From positions 310,001 to 374,000 of the forward strand of contig JAFCMP010000512.1 in assembly GCA_017506865.1 (NCBI GenBank): a stretch of DNA of 64,000 bases. The letters are read 5' to 3'. Shown piece by piece: positions 13,401-24,782 of the stretch. The position numbers and the translations under genes were made by a program. The number at the start of each line of letters is the position of its first letter. Within the stretch, counting starts at the first letter, position 1. This DNA comes from Tribonema minus. Lineage: Eukaryota; Sar; Xanthophyceae; Tribonematales; Tribonemataceae. The notes below the pieces were generated by a model. That model was not told the origin of the DNA and searched no databases. It saw nothing but the letters and a program-made list of their open reading frames with translations.

Positions 13401-16400
13401 GTAGCGCAGCACAAACTCCCCGTGCTGCATGCGCACCGGAAAGCCTGCGCGCGCCACGTGCACTGCGGCGAGCACGCCGCCGTTCGCCAGCTGAGCCGTG
13501 ATGCGGCCCACGTCAAAGTTGCTGCGCACATTGGCGTCGTTGGGCTTGAGGCACCGCACAAAGTGCGGGTGCGTGTCGTCGATCACGTCCAGCAGACTGT
13601 TGAGCTGGTTTTTGAACTGCGCGCCGACGCTGAGGCTCGAAATGGAGCTGCCCCGCGCCACCTGTCGTGAAGACCCCCTGCGCGCCAGCGGCGCTCCTCC
13701 CGCACCCCCTCCGCCAGACCCCGCCCCTCCCCCCACTGACCCGCTGCTCATCTTGCTGAGGCTGCCACGTCGAGGGGTTGCAGCTGCAGCCTCTGAGCGC
13801 ACGCCCGCGCCTAGCGCTGTGATGAACTTGCTGGTGCTGGAGTTGACCAGGTCTAGGCCCTCCTGGTGCAGTGTGTCGCGGTTCTTCTCGAGGAAGCCGG
13901 CCGTCAGGTATGTGATGTCACCTGCGTAGTGTGCGACCATGAACTTGTAGTCCACGCGCAGATCATGGCCGCTCTTGAAGCGGGGGTGGGAAGCAAGGTG
14001 CTTGTAGAGGTTGCCGGCAAAAGTTTGATCGGTGGCGCGCGGCACAATGCACTGCTCGTCCAGCAGGCTCAGAATGCCCGCCGGCCGCGCCTCAATGAGC
14101 TCAATGGAGTCCTTGTTGTTGGGGAACTCCACAAAGTCCCACTTGATCCCCTCCTTGCGGTACTCCACCGCTTCCATCTCAAACACAAAGTGGTTGAACT
14201 GCTGCTGAAGTTTCTCGTTGGCGTAGTTGATGAGGAACTGCTCAAAGTAGTTCTGGTCGAAGCTCTCGAAGCCGAAGATGTCGAGCAGGCCGATAAACAT
14301 GTGGTCGCCAGGTGGAGGGCTGCTGTGCAACGCGTCAGAGCCATTGGTGAGTGAGCTGGCAGTGCTCCAGGTGAACAAACCGGAGCCTGCAGGGCTGTTT
14401 CCCGCCGCCTCGCCCCCAACCGCCCCCCGCCGCTGCCTGTCGATAGTGTTGTTGATCTTGCCGACGAGCCAGTCGAAGATGCCGCTGTAGACGGCCTTGC
14501 AGAGTGCGTCACGCGAGTGGCGGCACTTTTTGGCGTCGAGGTACACCGTGAACCACTCGTTGCCCGCCTTGATTCTGCGCGACGACATGGCCTTGAGTAG
14601 GGCCTCCTGCTCCAAGCTCCACAGCTGAGCGACGATGCCCGCAAACTGCAGGGTGTCGGCGCGGGGCTCGCCGATGAGCTCGTCGCTTTTGCTGGTGTGC
14701 GCATCGTCAAAGTCGACATTGCCGCAGTTAAGCACGCCAGAGACGCAGCTGAAGATGCAGTCGGTTTCCTCGTCTGACATGCCCATGACGCGCATGGCCT
14801 GCTGCAGCTCCTCCCAAAGATCTGCGTCGCGCACGCCGTCGCGCCGCGCATAGCAGTTGCTCTGGTTGATGTAGTGGTAGATGCGCGGATCTGGCGCCAA
14901 CTGCCAGCGCTTGCGACATTCCTCCGTGGCACCGGCGAGCATCTGGTAGAAGATGTGGAAGTTGCGCTCCTGCTCGCTAGTGTGCACAAGCCGGATCTTC
15001 TCAAGCAGGAATGTGCGGATAGCGGCACCGAACAGGAAGCCGTCCTTGTCGAAGTCGATCTCAATGAACTTGCCGAACCGGGAGGAGTTGTCGTTGCGCA
15101 CGGTGCGGGCATTACCAAATGCCTCGAGAATGGGGTTGGACTGTAGCACCTGCTGCTCAATGCTGATGACGGTGGAGTCGCCTTCCAGCAGCGCTCGTGA
15201 GTCATGACCACCCAGAATGGCCAGATAGCGCATGATGATCTTGGTCGTCTCAGTTTTGCCCGCACCTGCATTGCATTAGTCACCAGATGCGCAACAGGTT
15301 TCAGGACACTGTCTCAGGGATGCAGACCTTTGTGGCAGTGCTGCTATGAGGAAACCAAAAACTATCTTAGCTGATATGTTTTCCTGTTGAAAAACAGGGC
15401 GCAGTGTGATTCACACCCAACCTGCATAGCAAGCATGGCCATGATTACTCGCAATCAGCGACTGCCACTGCAAGCAATGACAGGAACCAAGCACCTGATC
15501 CTGCTGCTTAAGCAGCGCACAGGTGATGTGTCACATATGTGAGCACGTGGGAGTTGATTCCTGCTGCTGAAAAAATGGACATGTCATTACTCACTGGTCA
15601 CCACAACACATTTAACTATCGGAAGGCAATCATGTAGTATCCGTTCAGGCCAGATTTACTACAGGGCATCTTCTGACACAATATGCTACCTTTGACCATT
15701 TTCATGTGTGTAAAGGACGTACTGTACTAAGCTGATGGGCATGAATAATGTCATCAAAACGCAGTTCCAGATTCCCACGCCTGTTTGTATAGTAATTTAT
15801 GTAAACACATGCCTGATGATGTTCAGCGCATTCGCCTCCGACATCCCAAGTGCCTACACTGGGACAATGCCACTGACTGAAGGCACGCTGTCTCTAATTA
15901 TTAGCATGCTTGCACACACGTGCGCATATAGACTGCTTTCAGAGTATGTGAGCACCAGCGCACCAAACACTGTTTCATTCCACGTGATGTGAGCGGCAGC
16001 GGTCATTGGCTGCCGAGGCATGCTCTACAGCTTGTGCAACTGCCTGCGGTAGACTGTGCGAAGCATAGACACTGGACATAATTTTGAATGCAGAGACTCA
16101 CCAGACTCGCCGCTGACCAAGATCGACTGGTTCCGCTTCTGACGCTCGCTGGTCGGCTTACTCATCAGGCGATATGCGCTGTCCGCCGTTGCGTACACGT
16201 GGGGAGGGAGTGCGCTCTGATAGTCCGGGTCGAACGCCTTGTTGACACCATCTTTTTTGTACTGCTCCAGTATGCTATTGCTGTACAGCGGCACACGCCA
16301 GAAGGGATTGATAGCCAGCAAAATGGGGCCTGTGTATGTGTATATGACATCCTGCTTGTACCGCTCCTCCAGCGTATACAAAATTGCCGGCTCGTGAAGA

Positions 16401-16777
16401 TGTGTGAGCACAATCAGGTCGTCCACGTTCGCCCCCTCCAGCACTCCCGCCTGCCCTTTCACGTTTCTGAGCTTGATCTGCTTCGTTCCCTCCCCCTCAT
16501 CGGCCTCCGAAGCCGTAAGGGTGTACACGGCTTCGCGCCCATCACTGTCAAACCGAACCTGCAGCACACGAACAACAGCGAGCGTGATGGTGAGGCGCGA
16601 TGTGAGGAAGCTGACGCTGGTCGAGACTGAACTTCTGCTCTAAAAGAAGCACCTCCAAATCAGGCTCTGACTTACCGTGATGAGTCTTGCATCGCCCTTC
16701 TCCTCTCGTGCTGTGACTCGGCCCTGCTTCCACTGCTGCAAGTGATCGCGCGCCCAAACATGCGCGTTGAACTCCAT
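4483..16777 (-). CDS. Myosin heavy chain with N-terminal SH3-like domain, five IQ motifs, long helical region and C-terminal PX domain
   Basis: Actin-based motor whose PX tail should bind phosphoinositide membranes. Eight exons on the minus strand: 16676-16777, 16102-16558, 12660-15265, 11616-12221, 9028-10029, 7925-8114, 6693-6945, 4483-4711. All are joined by GT-AG introns in matching phase. They sum to 5445 nt, or 1814 residues. The start at 16777 opens an SH3-like N-terminus ([10 protein letters not shown]). The P-loop GESGAGKT lies at about 184-191, split by an intron. Switch [11 protein letters not shown] is near 244 and switch [10 protein letters not shown] near 515. Gly/Ser-rich inserts lie in the motor, including loop 2. 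Five IQ motifs span about 917-1035. Ala/Glu/Arg helical sequence covers about 1036-1590, and a Ser-rich linker reaches 1654. The PX domain follows from about 1656 to 1775, with [21 protein letters not shown] and FIQERK; this last motif runs across the final intron. PX-tailed myosins are known from oomycetes (class XXX in one classification). The class assignment here is inference. Confidence 0.93.
5733..5782. repeat. Two direct copies of a 21-bp G-rich repeat
   Basis: CCCGTTACTTCGGGAGGGGGG-type units start at 5733 and 5762, inside the last myosin intron. Each contains a short CCCGTTACTTCGGG hairpin. No function is apparent. Confidence 0.6.
10798..10871. repeat. Imperfect 37-bp tandem duplication
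   Basis: Two adjacent units, 10798-10834 and 10835-10871, both beginning AATGAAAAG and ending CATTC. They differ by a few substitutions. They lie in the myosin intron between exons 4 and 5, about 70 bp left of the MITE-like element. Confidence 0.7.
10941..11325. mobile_element. Candidate MITE-like element with terminal inverted repeats
   Basis: A 385-bp segment in a myosin intron. Its left end (10941-10964) and right end (11302-11325) are about 24-bp inverted repeats with roughly three mismatches; both read GCGA[C/T]GGCTACG from the outside. Inside, the motif AAGAGCGG / CCGCTCTT recurs at least six times in both orientations (10957-11007 and 11240-11311). The centre holds a GGTTAGGGC...GCCCTAGGCTAACCC inverted stretch. 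No coding capacity is seen. A clear target-site duplication was not found. It is most likely a non-autonomous DNA transposon relic; a structured intronic element is the alternative. Confidence 0.6.
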
Positions 16778-17005
16778 TTTTGGCCACGATGAAACCTTGC
16801 CGTCAGGCAATCAGCCTGCTATGCTGCAAGTCGTACGCCACTCCTCCGCTGCTAACGCCTTGCAGCACCGCGCATGCTGCGCTCCGTCGTGATTGATTGC
16901 AGCGATCTCCTTATTTGGAGAAGTCTTTCCTTCCAGAATCCAGAACCCAGGATATAAGAGTTGATCTTCAGCCATCTTCAAATCCACACACAGGTGAGAG
17001 CGCTG
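16778..17005. promoter_or_regulatory. Divergent intergenic region between myosin and LAS1
   Basis: About 230 bp separate the myosin ATG (minus strand) from the preferred LAS1 ATG at 17006 (plus strand). A second in-frame LAS1 ATG at 16961 would shorten this. Both promoters or 5' UTRs must lie here. No TATA box or other clear motif was identified. Confidence 0.5.
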
Positions 17006-19310
17006 ATGATAGGCCAGGCCAGTGGTCCCCGTCTGCTGCCCTGGCAGAACTGGGATGAGTGGGTGCATGTGCGGGGCCTGTTGTGGTCTCCGGATCCCGT
17101 AGACCGAAACGAGGGCGTACTGCGCGTAGCTGCATGGCGATGCAGAGAGCGCGTCCCGCATGCAGTGGAGTGCACCGCGCAGTTGGTAGAGGTCGCATTG
17201 CACGAATGGCGATGCAGCACCTACCCAGGACAGTATGGGAGGAACTCGCTGCAGCTACGACTCATGTACAGCAGTGTGATCGTCAGGACCGTCAACGGCC
17301 TTGTAGAGGCCCACCAAAAGTGCGCTCACGCCATTTCTATCCAACAGATCGCACGGCAGATAGGCATACCTTCATGGCTCGTGGACCTGAGGCATGATGC
17401 AGCTCATAAGGACATGCCTAGCTTGGCCAGCTTCCGCCTGGCATCTGCCTTTCTGCTCGATTACCTCTCCCAACGATACTGGGACGTCCAGCAGCAGAAC
17501 CTTACAGCGTGGAAGGACGCTCAAATTCAGCTGCTGCTGGCATATGCCGAAGAAAGCGCAACTGCTTTCAGTGGTGCAGACAGTCGCAATGACAATTGGA
17601 CTGGCTCAAGGGCGCTCAAGCCTGCTCGGAGGGCACCTCAACGCTGCGACGAGGTTTTGGACGCCATCACCACCAATCTCACGCCTACTGCTGCAGCCCA
17701 TCTGCTTGTGCCGCGTTTGGCGCACCTGATTTCAGAATCGGGTCATGTGAACAACACATCCACTGAGGCTGCAATTAGCGGTGGCAGCTTCAACGACTGC
17801 CAGGCTCTCTGGATGCCCTTGATCGCTAAAATGCAGGCTCAGTGGAGTGGGTTTGTGCCAGCATTGGTGGTGTCCATCGTCGAGGATATGCTGCTGAGCA
17901 CATCGGAAAATAACGATACCACTTCGCAGCAGCTTCAGCTGCAGGCACAATGGATTGCTCACTTGCTGAGCGGCGGATGGCATGGCACACGGCAACCGTC
18001 TGCTGGTGAAGACAGAAGTGTAAGTGGACTCGTTGGTGCTTATGAAGGATATCCTCAGGCTACCGTCTTGTCGCTCATTGAACCAGGGGGCAGGCGTTTA
18101 CATACTTAGGACAAGCAAAATCGCATCCAGGCTTTTCATCCCCAGGCCTGAATACATTTGCCTGTGAGTTTTGCCTGTGTAGTAGCCGCCTGCTGTCCCC
18201 CCCCCGCGTGTTTTACATTTCTTGAAATACCCTTTGTGAGGTGTTGGTGTGAATGACTTCTAGCTCAGGTTGATTTGCGTGCTTTGCACAGCAGACTATT
18301 GTCGTGTGGTGCATGAGTCGCTCTTGTGTGCGCAACGGTGCTGCTGAGCGTTACCGTGACAAATGTGCGAATGACACAGCAGAATTGAGGGCGGTTGGCT
18401 TTAATGGATGTTGGCAAATGTGTCGCCCGGGCTTAGATAGTTTGAGGGCCAGATGTCATCAAATAGGCGCCCGCCGCTTGAATGACGAAAAGTTCGTATA
18501 CATGCGAGCATCATGTCCCTCTGCTCACAATTGCAACTCGCTGCAAGCTCGAGGAGTCAAGCTTGTTGGGCTCACCAAGTGGCTTGTGCTGTATTACTGC
18601 TATGTTCACTGCTTATGTTGCTGCTTTGTAGGTGGATGATGCACGCACTGCACTCGCACCTCATCTAGTATGATCTGCCCCATCCGCATCTGGAGAGTAC
18701 TGCGTGCGGAAGATCAGATGACAAAAAGCTTAAGCGCCTTGAGCGAGTTTTGGTTTTGTTGCGCTTGATCAAATATGTTGTACGTGACATGAGATCAATC
18801 AAGCAAATAAGGTCAGACACAGGTGGCACTGGTTCTGTAGTCACAAGCGTGCCTCTTCTCTTGTACTTACAGGTGGAGGCTAGTACGGCTACGCAGGAAC
18901 ATGAAGGTTTGGTGCTGTCCGCACTACATCGGTGCAGCAGCGTGCGTGGATCCCCTGGTGCAGCTGCAGCAGCTGAGGTGTTGCGACAATTTGCATCCTG
19001 CAATGCTGGTGGATGCAGTGAAAAGGCTCATGCAGGTGCTCAGAGCATTCCCCACGCAGCAGAAAATGTTGCTGTAGGCGGAGCATCTGGAGCTGCTCAA
19101 TATAGTTTAGAAGCCATGGAGGCATTTCTACACACACGTGACGCACCTGCCGACAGCGTGTCCACCGCTTCAACTTGTGTTGCTGACCCAGCAGCATGGC
19201 ATACTCAAGCTGCGAATGCTAATGCTGTGGTGCAGTGGCAGAAGTGCGAGCAGTGGACCCCTTGTGCAGTTGGCACTTTACCAGGTTGGTCATCAAGTCT
19301 CCCTCTCTGA
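17006..19310 (+). CDS. LAS1: LAS1-family pre-rRNA endonuclease (HEPN domain)
   Basis: LAS1 cleaves the ITS2 spacer of pre-rRNA in the nucleus during 60S subunit maturation, working with GRC3/NOL9. Two exons: 17006-18019 and 18873-19310, joined in phase 0 (donor GTAAGT, acceptor TTACAG), giving 483 residues. An in-frame ATG at 16961 would add 15. The N-terminal half has the family signatures LLPWQNWDEW, VAAWRCRERVPHAVE, LRLMYSSVIVRTVNGLVE and IGIPSWLVDLRH. The HEPN motif R-x4-6-H is visible as RHDAAH at about 129-134. The C-terminus ends with W-T-P-C-A-V-G-T-L-P, which matches the conserved LAS1 tail and supports the second exon and its frame. The middle of the protein is low in conservation, as usual for the family. 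Confidence 0.92.
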
Positions 19311-19841
19311 TGCAACCTTCGAGCTCAAACTGTAGCCGACTTGGCTGCGAAACAATGCTACCTGCTACATAGCAAATGACATGTTGTACCGTGTGATCAT
19401 TTGCCACATGATTTTTGATGCGTCTCTGAGCTTTCTGTGAAACGATGCTACCTGCTACAGTGCTGTGCTGTACCCTGTCTTCGATTAGTCAGTTGTCTGA
19501 TGCACCCGTTCTTTGAAGATCAAGAAGCTACAGCTGACCCTTCAGCAAAGCAATGCTATATAGCACATCACATTGTATCGTGTGTTGCTTGCACCGTGCT
19601 ATGTGTGATGATGGTGTCATGCCCGCGAGGAACGTGTTTTGCCATGGGGTAAACATGTTTACGACCGCAAAACTTGTGCTGTTTCAGAATAAACCCCTGT
19701 CGGATCAGGGGAGCAGCAATCTATCTGCAATGCTTCTGCAATGCATCAAGGGACACTCCATCAGAATGCATCGTCAAGGTCATGCACTCAATGGTTGCAA
19801 AAAACATTATTCTATTCCCACCAACTGCTGTTCTCCTTGAT
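19311..19841. repeat. LAS1-dynamitin convergent intergenic region with a degenerate repeat
   Basis: 531 bp between two converging genes. A unit of about 100 bp containing AATGCTACCTGCTACA...TGTACCGTGTG occurs near 19350-19398, again near 19440-19485 (ACGATGCTACCTGCTACA), and more diverged near 19548-19590. These are decayed tandem copies probably overlapping the LAS1 3' UTR. No gene is seen. Confidence 0.5.
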
Positions 19842-22800
19842 TCAGCTGTCGCCAGCTATCGCTGCCATACGTTGGTCAAGTGCCGCAACATTGGCTTGCA
19901 CAATCTTCACGTTGTCCTCCATAGATTTCACCTGCACGCACGCACCAGCCACAAGGAGAGGCTTGCAGAGGTTGGCAATGGTCCCCCACAACGAACAAGT
20001 TGACTTCTCACACAGGCAGAGTGGCAGAAAGAGCCTTCAAACAGAGATTGAACATAATTCAACGCCAGGTACGCAGAGTGACTCAAGGCTGTTCCTGAGC
20101 CGTTGTCAAACAGATATAGCGTCCGAGTAGAAAATAATGTAAATGTCTTGTGCGCGGCGTATGCAAGCAACACAATGCGCTTGTGACAGAGATCTGCCAA
20201 CACCAGCATTGTACAGGATGATTTTTTCTGCTGGACAAGTGGACTCATCAGCGCAAGCGGTGACTGCAGCAGAGCACAATATTGAATAATTCTCCTTACC
20301 GAGGCGTTCAGCTGCAGCTGCAGATCCTGCAGCAGGGTCACAGTCGACGCCTGCTCAGCCTCCAAGTGTTTCAGCCGTGCAGTGAACTGCGCGCTTTTGG
20401 CGTGCACCAGTTCCAACAATTGAAGTCTGTCTATGAGTGCTGGTAGCGTGGCAGCAACAATATCCCACTTTTGTGTCACTGCATATGCAGACAAGACCTG
20501 CATCGCATTACGCAAGGGGACATTATGATGCCGTCAGCTTCTGTTGCAGGACAAAGGGAGATGTGATTGATGGTCAAATGAGATTGCAGCACAGCCCATG
20601 CATTGCATCGTGATTGCTCGCTGCATCTGCACTCGCGGACACTGCAAGGCAGCCACAAGTGGAGTTCTGCTGCAGATCATGCTGTTTCGAGCAGTAGCAT
20701 TGCCAAATAAGGCGGCATCAAAGACCACGTAGTGCAGGTGCAGCTGTTCACCGGCATTGCTTGACAACGCAAGGCATATTTACATGTTTTGTGGTGTGCG
20801 GCTTTTGAGAATGTGTGGTGTAAATAAATAGCCGGCGGTGCAATTGCAACGAGAATTGGCTAAATGACACAAACTCTGAAGACTTTGGTGATGAAATGGG
20901 GTGGGCAGGGGGGGAATGAGGATTGCCAATGTCACAAATTGATTGGCTCACATCAACAGCATCGTAGGTCGTTGCGTAGCCTGACCAAAAGCACGGACAA
21001 CAGATCAAAAGTCTGCGTCACCTATTGCGAAGTCAGCAAACTCCAGAAAAGTTCTGTTTTCAATTGAAATGCTTATGGTGCGGGTGCTTCATGTAGCACG
21101 GCACACATGATACTGCACACATGGTGAATGATACTGCACTCATGCTGAGTGACAAACAAGTTATTGTGCACAATTCCTGAGAGCGCGTAGAGAATTACGT
21201 GATGAGTCAAATTTGACGAAACGTGCGGATGTCATTATGTAGGTCCAAAGATGGCAACTCGATCAAATACCACACAGGTGGTCGGTCCAGTACATACCTG
21301 GTTGCAAATGCTGCTGCTGCTAGAGTCTGGGCTGGTATTGGTCGCCAGTAGCGCCTGAACATCACCACTGGTAGCTTGCACTTGTTGGCTGACAGACTTC
21401 AAGCTGCCAGGGATCACCAGCGTGCAGCGTGCTTCCAGTGCCTCGATGATCTGTAAGATCGGAGACTGTGGTTGCTGCAGTGTACAAGCAGCAATGGACT
21501 CCAGCAATGAGCTCAGGAAACTCAAACAGCCATGCACGGCCAGTTGCTAAGGTCATCGACAAACACGAAGACGTTGGCATCGATACAGGCAAAGCAAACA
21601 GAGCAAGTGAACGTGCCGCTGCTGCGTGCCATTACGACCACATGCAAACACCAGGTCATCATGGACGAAATAGACGATGACTTCAGGTTGCCTGCGGTGA
21701 GGTTGACGGTTCATTATTAAAATGTTGCTGTGTACCGCATAATCAGGTCACTCATGTTCTTGACACAACCAGGCAGAAGCTCATGTGCTGGCATGTTACC
21801 TCGGCCTACACCGTGAAGGCAAAGGTGATGATGCAGGCTGATCAGCATACACCTGTGTGTGCACAGCTCCAGCTCCCAATTGCAGATGCCTTGCGGCACC
21901 CTGAGTGCATGTAGACTTTGCATGTTGTACTACTGCTAAGATATGCTTCATAAACTTCAACGTGCACAAGAAACATCAACAGCAGGCAATTGCCATACAT
22001 AAGCATATACCTTGCCGTTGACGATGCCCACAATCCCCTCTAATGCAGCCAGCCTAGTTTGCGCTGCTTTCAGTTCGCTCAAATCCGGATCCAGCGGCTG
22101 ACCTCTCATGCCCTGTTCAAGGGTTAGCAGTACTCCTGATTGTTGAGGGTTGCCTGCAAACGCAAGCAGATCGCGCGCAACCATATCAAACCATTGCTCT
22201 GCGCTCATGATTTGTTGGCAAGGAGTTGAAGATCAAAATGGTGGCGGCAAATACTCAGTGCTCACAGTGCATCGGGGGCTAGCAGTGGGAGCTAGCAGGG
22301 CAGGCACTAATGTGATGGCAGCCCACCTTGCAGTTGCCCAAATTGATCCAGCACCCTTTGCAGCAGATCCTGGCCATGTACAGATGTTTCAGTCAAGGGG
22401 ATGCTGTGGCTTGACTCCACTGCCAAGGTCTGCATACGACACGTACACAATGGCGTACAGCTCGTGTTGAGCGCAAAGGTTATGCTGATGCAGATTTCAG
22501 CTTCATCCAGGGGTTCGCAAGATTTCAAAAAACTTCGGCTTTATTCTCCGCTCCAACCCCGCTCTGGCAGGAGATAGTAGAGCTAGTTGCAATCCTGCTG
22601 TGGAGTGCGGAGTCAAAATTGAAATGCCGACGGGTCTGCTTCGCTAGAGTTGAAACGAAGTTACTGGCTGAGGCTGCCAGCAACCTTGGCCGCTGCAGGC
22701 CAGCGCATCACCTATCGGCATGGAACAAATTAAATGGAGTAGTGTGCCTAACTGCAGTGGTCCATGGGGGTGCTAGTCATATGATATACTCCGGTAGTTA

Positions 22801-24652
22801 GCCATTTGCATTATCTCTCCTAGACCTACCTGTTTGAATTCATGAGATTATGAACTTGTACAGGCATGAGCACCTCATGTACATGTCACCACAGAGCAGC
22901 CTTGCGTTGACGCTCTGCCAGCGAGGCTGCGTAAATCACATGTTGAACTTGTTATGGATGACCACCAATAATTCACGAAGACCACAAGCCTTTGGCAATG
23001 CGGCAAAGGTGCTCACATGCCCAATCTGCTTCAATATGTACAACGTGGTCCATGTGTGCTCAACTGAACTGAGTAGTGAGTGTCACCTGCAGAAGTGGAA
23101 TTGGAGGCACTCGATGATCTATTGACTTTGAAGCAGAGCCCAATGTTTTCAGGCTAACAAGCTGCTCTGCAAAGCGAATTTACAGTCAAACCACAATGAG
23201 AGTGTCAACTCTGTGGAGAAGACTTGGAGACATCCAGGCTCACTGGAGATGTGATGCACCTGGTACCGTCAATGTCGCTATTTGAGCCGGCGGGGCACCT
23301 AATTAAAACGTTATTTGGCCCCAACACTATTTTAGCCTGTGTAATACGTTTGCTGTAGTCAATATAAGCTGACCCCCCATGTTGGCTGGTGTGCATGTGA
23401 GGCATGTAGCTGCTAGCACTGCACACTGAACTGAAAGTTGCTGTTCTTGCACTGCACGAGTGGCAGAGGGTGCCCTTATGAAGATATTCATGATGCAGCA
23501 CCGCCATCGAACCTCTGCGGCCCATCTAAGCCTGCTTCGGCTTCGTGCGCGGAGCCATGGTTCATTAGAAAAAACTCAATAACAACTTGAACTTGATAAA
23601 ACGCCGGGCGCGGTAGCAAACACTAATTGTGTGGGGCCTGTTGTGTGGTGTGCGAGGGTGTCGGATAAAGGCCAACTTGCATTGTAAATGCCTGTAAATA
23701 CAAAGGCTTGATTCATAAATTTGCTTGTCCAACATATACAAAAGCCTGTTTGATTAGGGGCCCCGGCGGCTTAGATACGGACAAGACGGTAGTGAATAGA
23801 TGTGATGCATGCGCCTACAAGATTCCTTATTTTTCACCTCACTAAACTCCCCACTGCTGCATCATTGCGTCCGAAAGATAATGATGGCACGTACCTGGTG
23901 CGCAAATGACCGCTCCATATGCGCCAGTTGCTTCCGGATGTCTCCCGTTGCAGTAGCAAGTGCATCGCACAAGCTTCCGGCACCAACCTCTGTGTTGCAC
24001 TCCTGTGAAGCCTGACAAAACAAAAGCATGTAGGGCAGCACAATGCTGCGCACTTTAAGCACAACACCTTGCTGGTAGGTTTATGAACAACAATGGCTTT
24101 AGGGAAGGCAATGACACTCCAGATAAGTCAGGCAAAGCAATGATAAATTGCGCCAACCTATGAACCACACAGGAGACAAGCATTTTTTGTCCCCTCTTAC
24201 CTGAGTTATTTGCTCAACGTCCCTGGTGAGCTCCAAACATTCATTCTGCAGCCGCCGCAGGCGCTCAAAGGGGTGTTCTGGTGCAGCAGCTTGTCGAAAT
24301 CCTTGCTCTCCCCCGCCCGCCAGACGCAATCTGTGCTGGTCAGCGTGGCTGCCATGCGTCAACTGCATTCGGTCCGACCCCTCTGAGTTACCTACAAGAC
24401 AACAAGAGACAAACAGCGAAGTCAAGGTTATGGTTTGTACATGCAACAGAACGCGAGCTAGTAAGCTGAGAGCGAGCACGTGCCTGTTGTCCCAAACACT
24501 TTCCCTGCGAAGACTTCGAAAGCTGCTGCGGGAGGGATGCTGTCTGCAACGATGTCGGCTGACTTGTTTGCAGGCTCTCTCAGCTCTTCCGGGGCGACAG
24601 CATCGTCTTCTGCTGAATCTGGCGTCTCGTATACAGCCTGATCCGCATTCAT
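19842..24652 (-). CDS. DCTN2: Dynamitin, dynactin subunit 2 (p50)
   Basis: Structural shoulder subunit of dynactin, the cofactor of cytoplasmic dynein. Proposed exons on the minus strand: 24484-24652, 24201-24391, 23895-24011, 22011-22196, 21298-21474, 20300-20497, 19842-19931. These total 1128 nt, or 375 residues, close to the roughly 400 of animal dynamitin. The N-terminus has the family VYETPD motif. The motif FERLRRLQNECLELTRDVEQI matches the first conserved helix. KWDIVAATLPALIDRL and HAKSAQFTARLKHLE match the most conserved C-terminal block, and the last exon ends ALDQRMAAIAGDS. Most of the protein is predicted coiled coil. Intron 1 seems to use a GC donor (CAG|GCACGT): this is the only junction found that gives the family-like sequence in phase. 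The acceptor of exon 4 is the least certain; a small extra exon between 22197 and 23894 is possible. Confidence 0.9.
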
Positions 24653-24782
24653 GGTGAATCTGTCGAGCGATTGCGGGAGATCTTCACGATCTTTGATCGA
24701 TCTTTTGCAAACATCAACTCAGTGTTGAAGTTCAGGTTCAAATTCTCTCGTGCTCGTGACTTCTGTAGTCGCGCCTGCCACG
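24653..24782. promoter_or_regulatory. 130-bp bidirectional promoter region, DCTN2 / NPL4
   Basis: The two start codons are only 130 bp apart on opposite strands, so core promoters and 5' UTRs overlap or are very short. No TATA box was seen. If the upstream in-frame ATG at 24750 is the NPL4 start, the gap falls to 97 bp. Confidence 0.6.

Noticed and set aside
14069..15283. 404-codon minus-strand frame rich in Ser, Arg and Thr
   Set aside because: Overlaps the myosin motor exon in another frame, and the motor motifs lie in the other frame.
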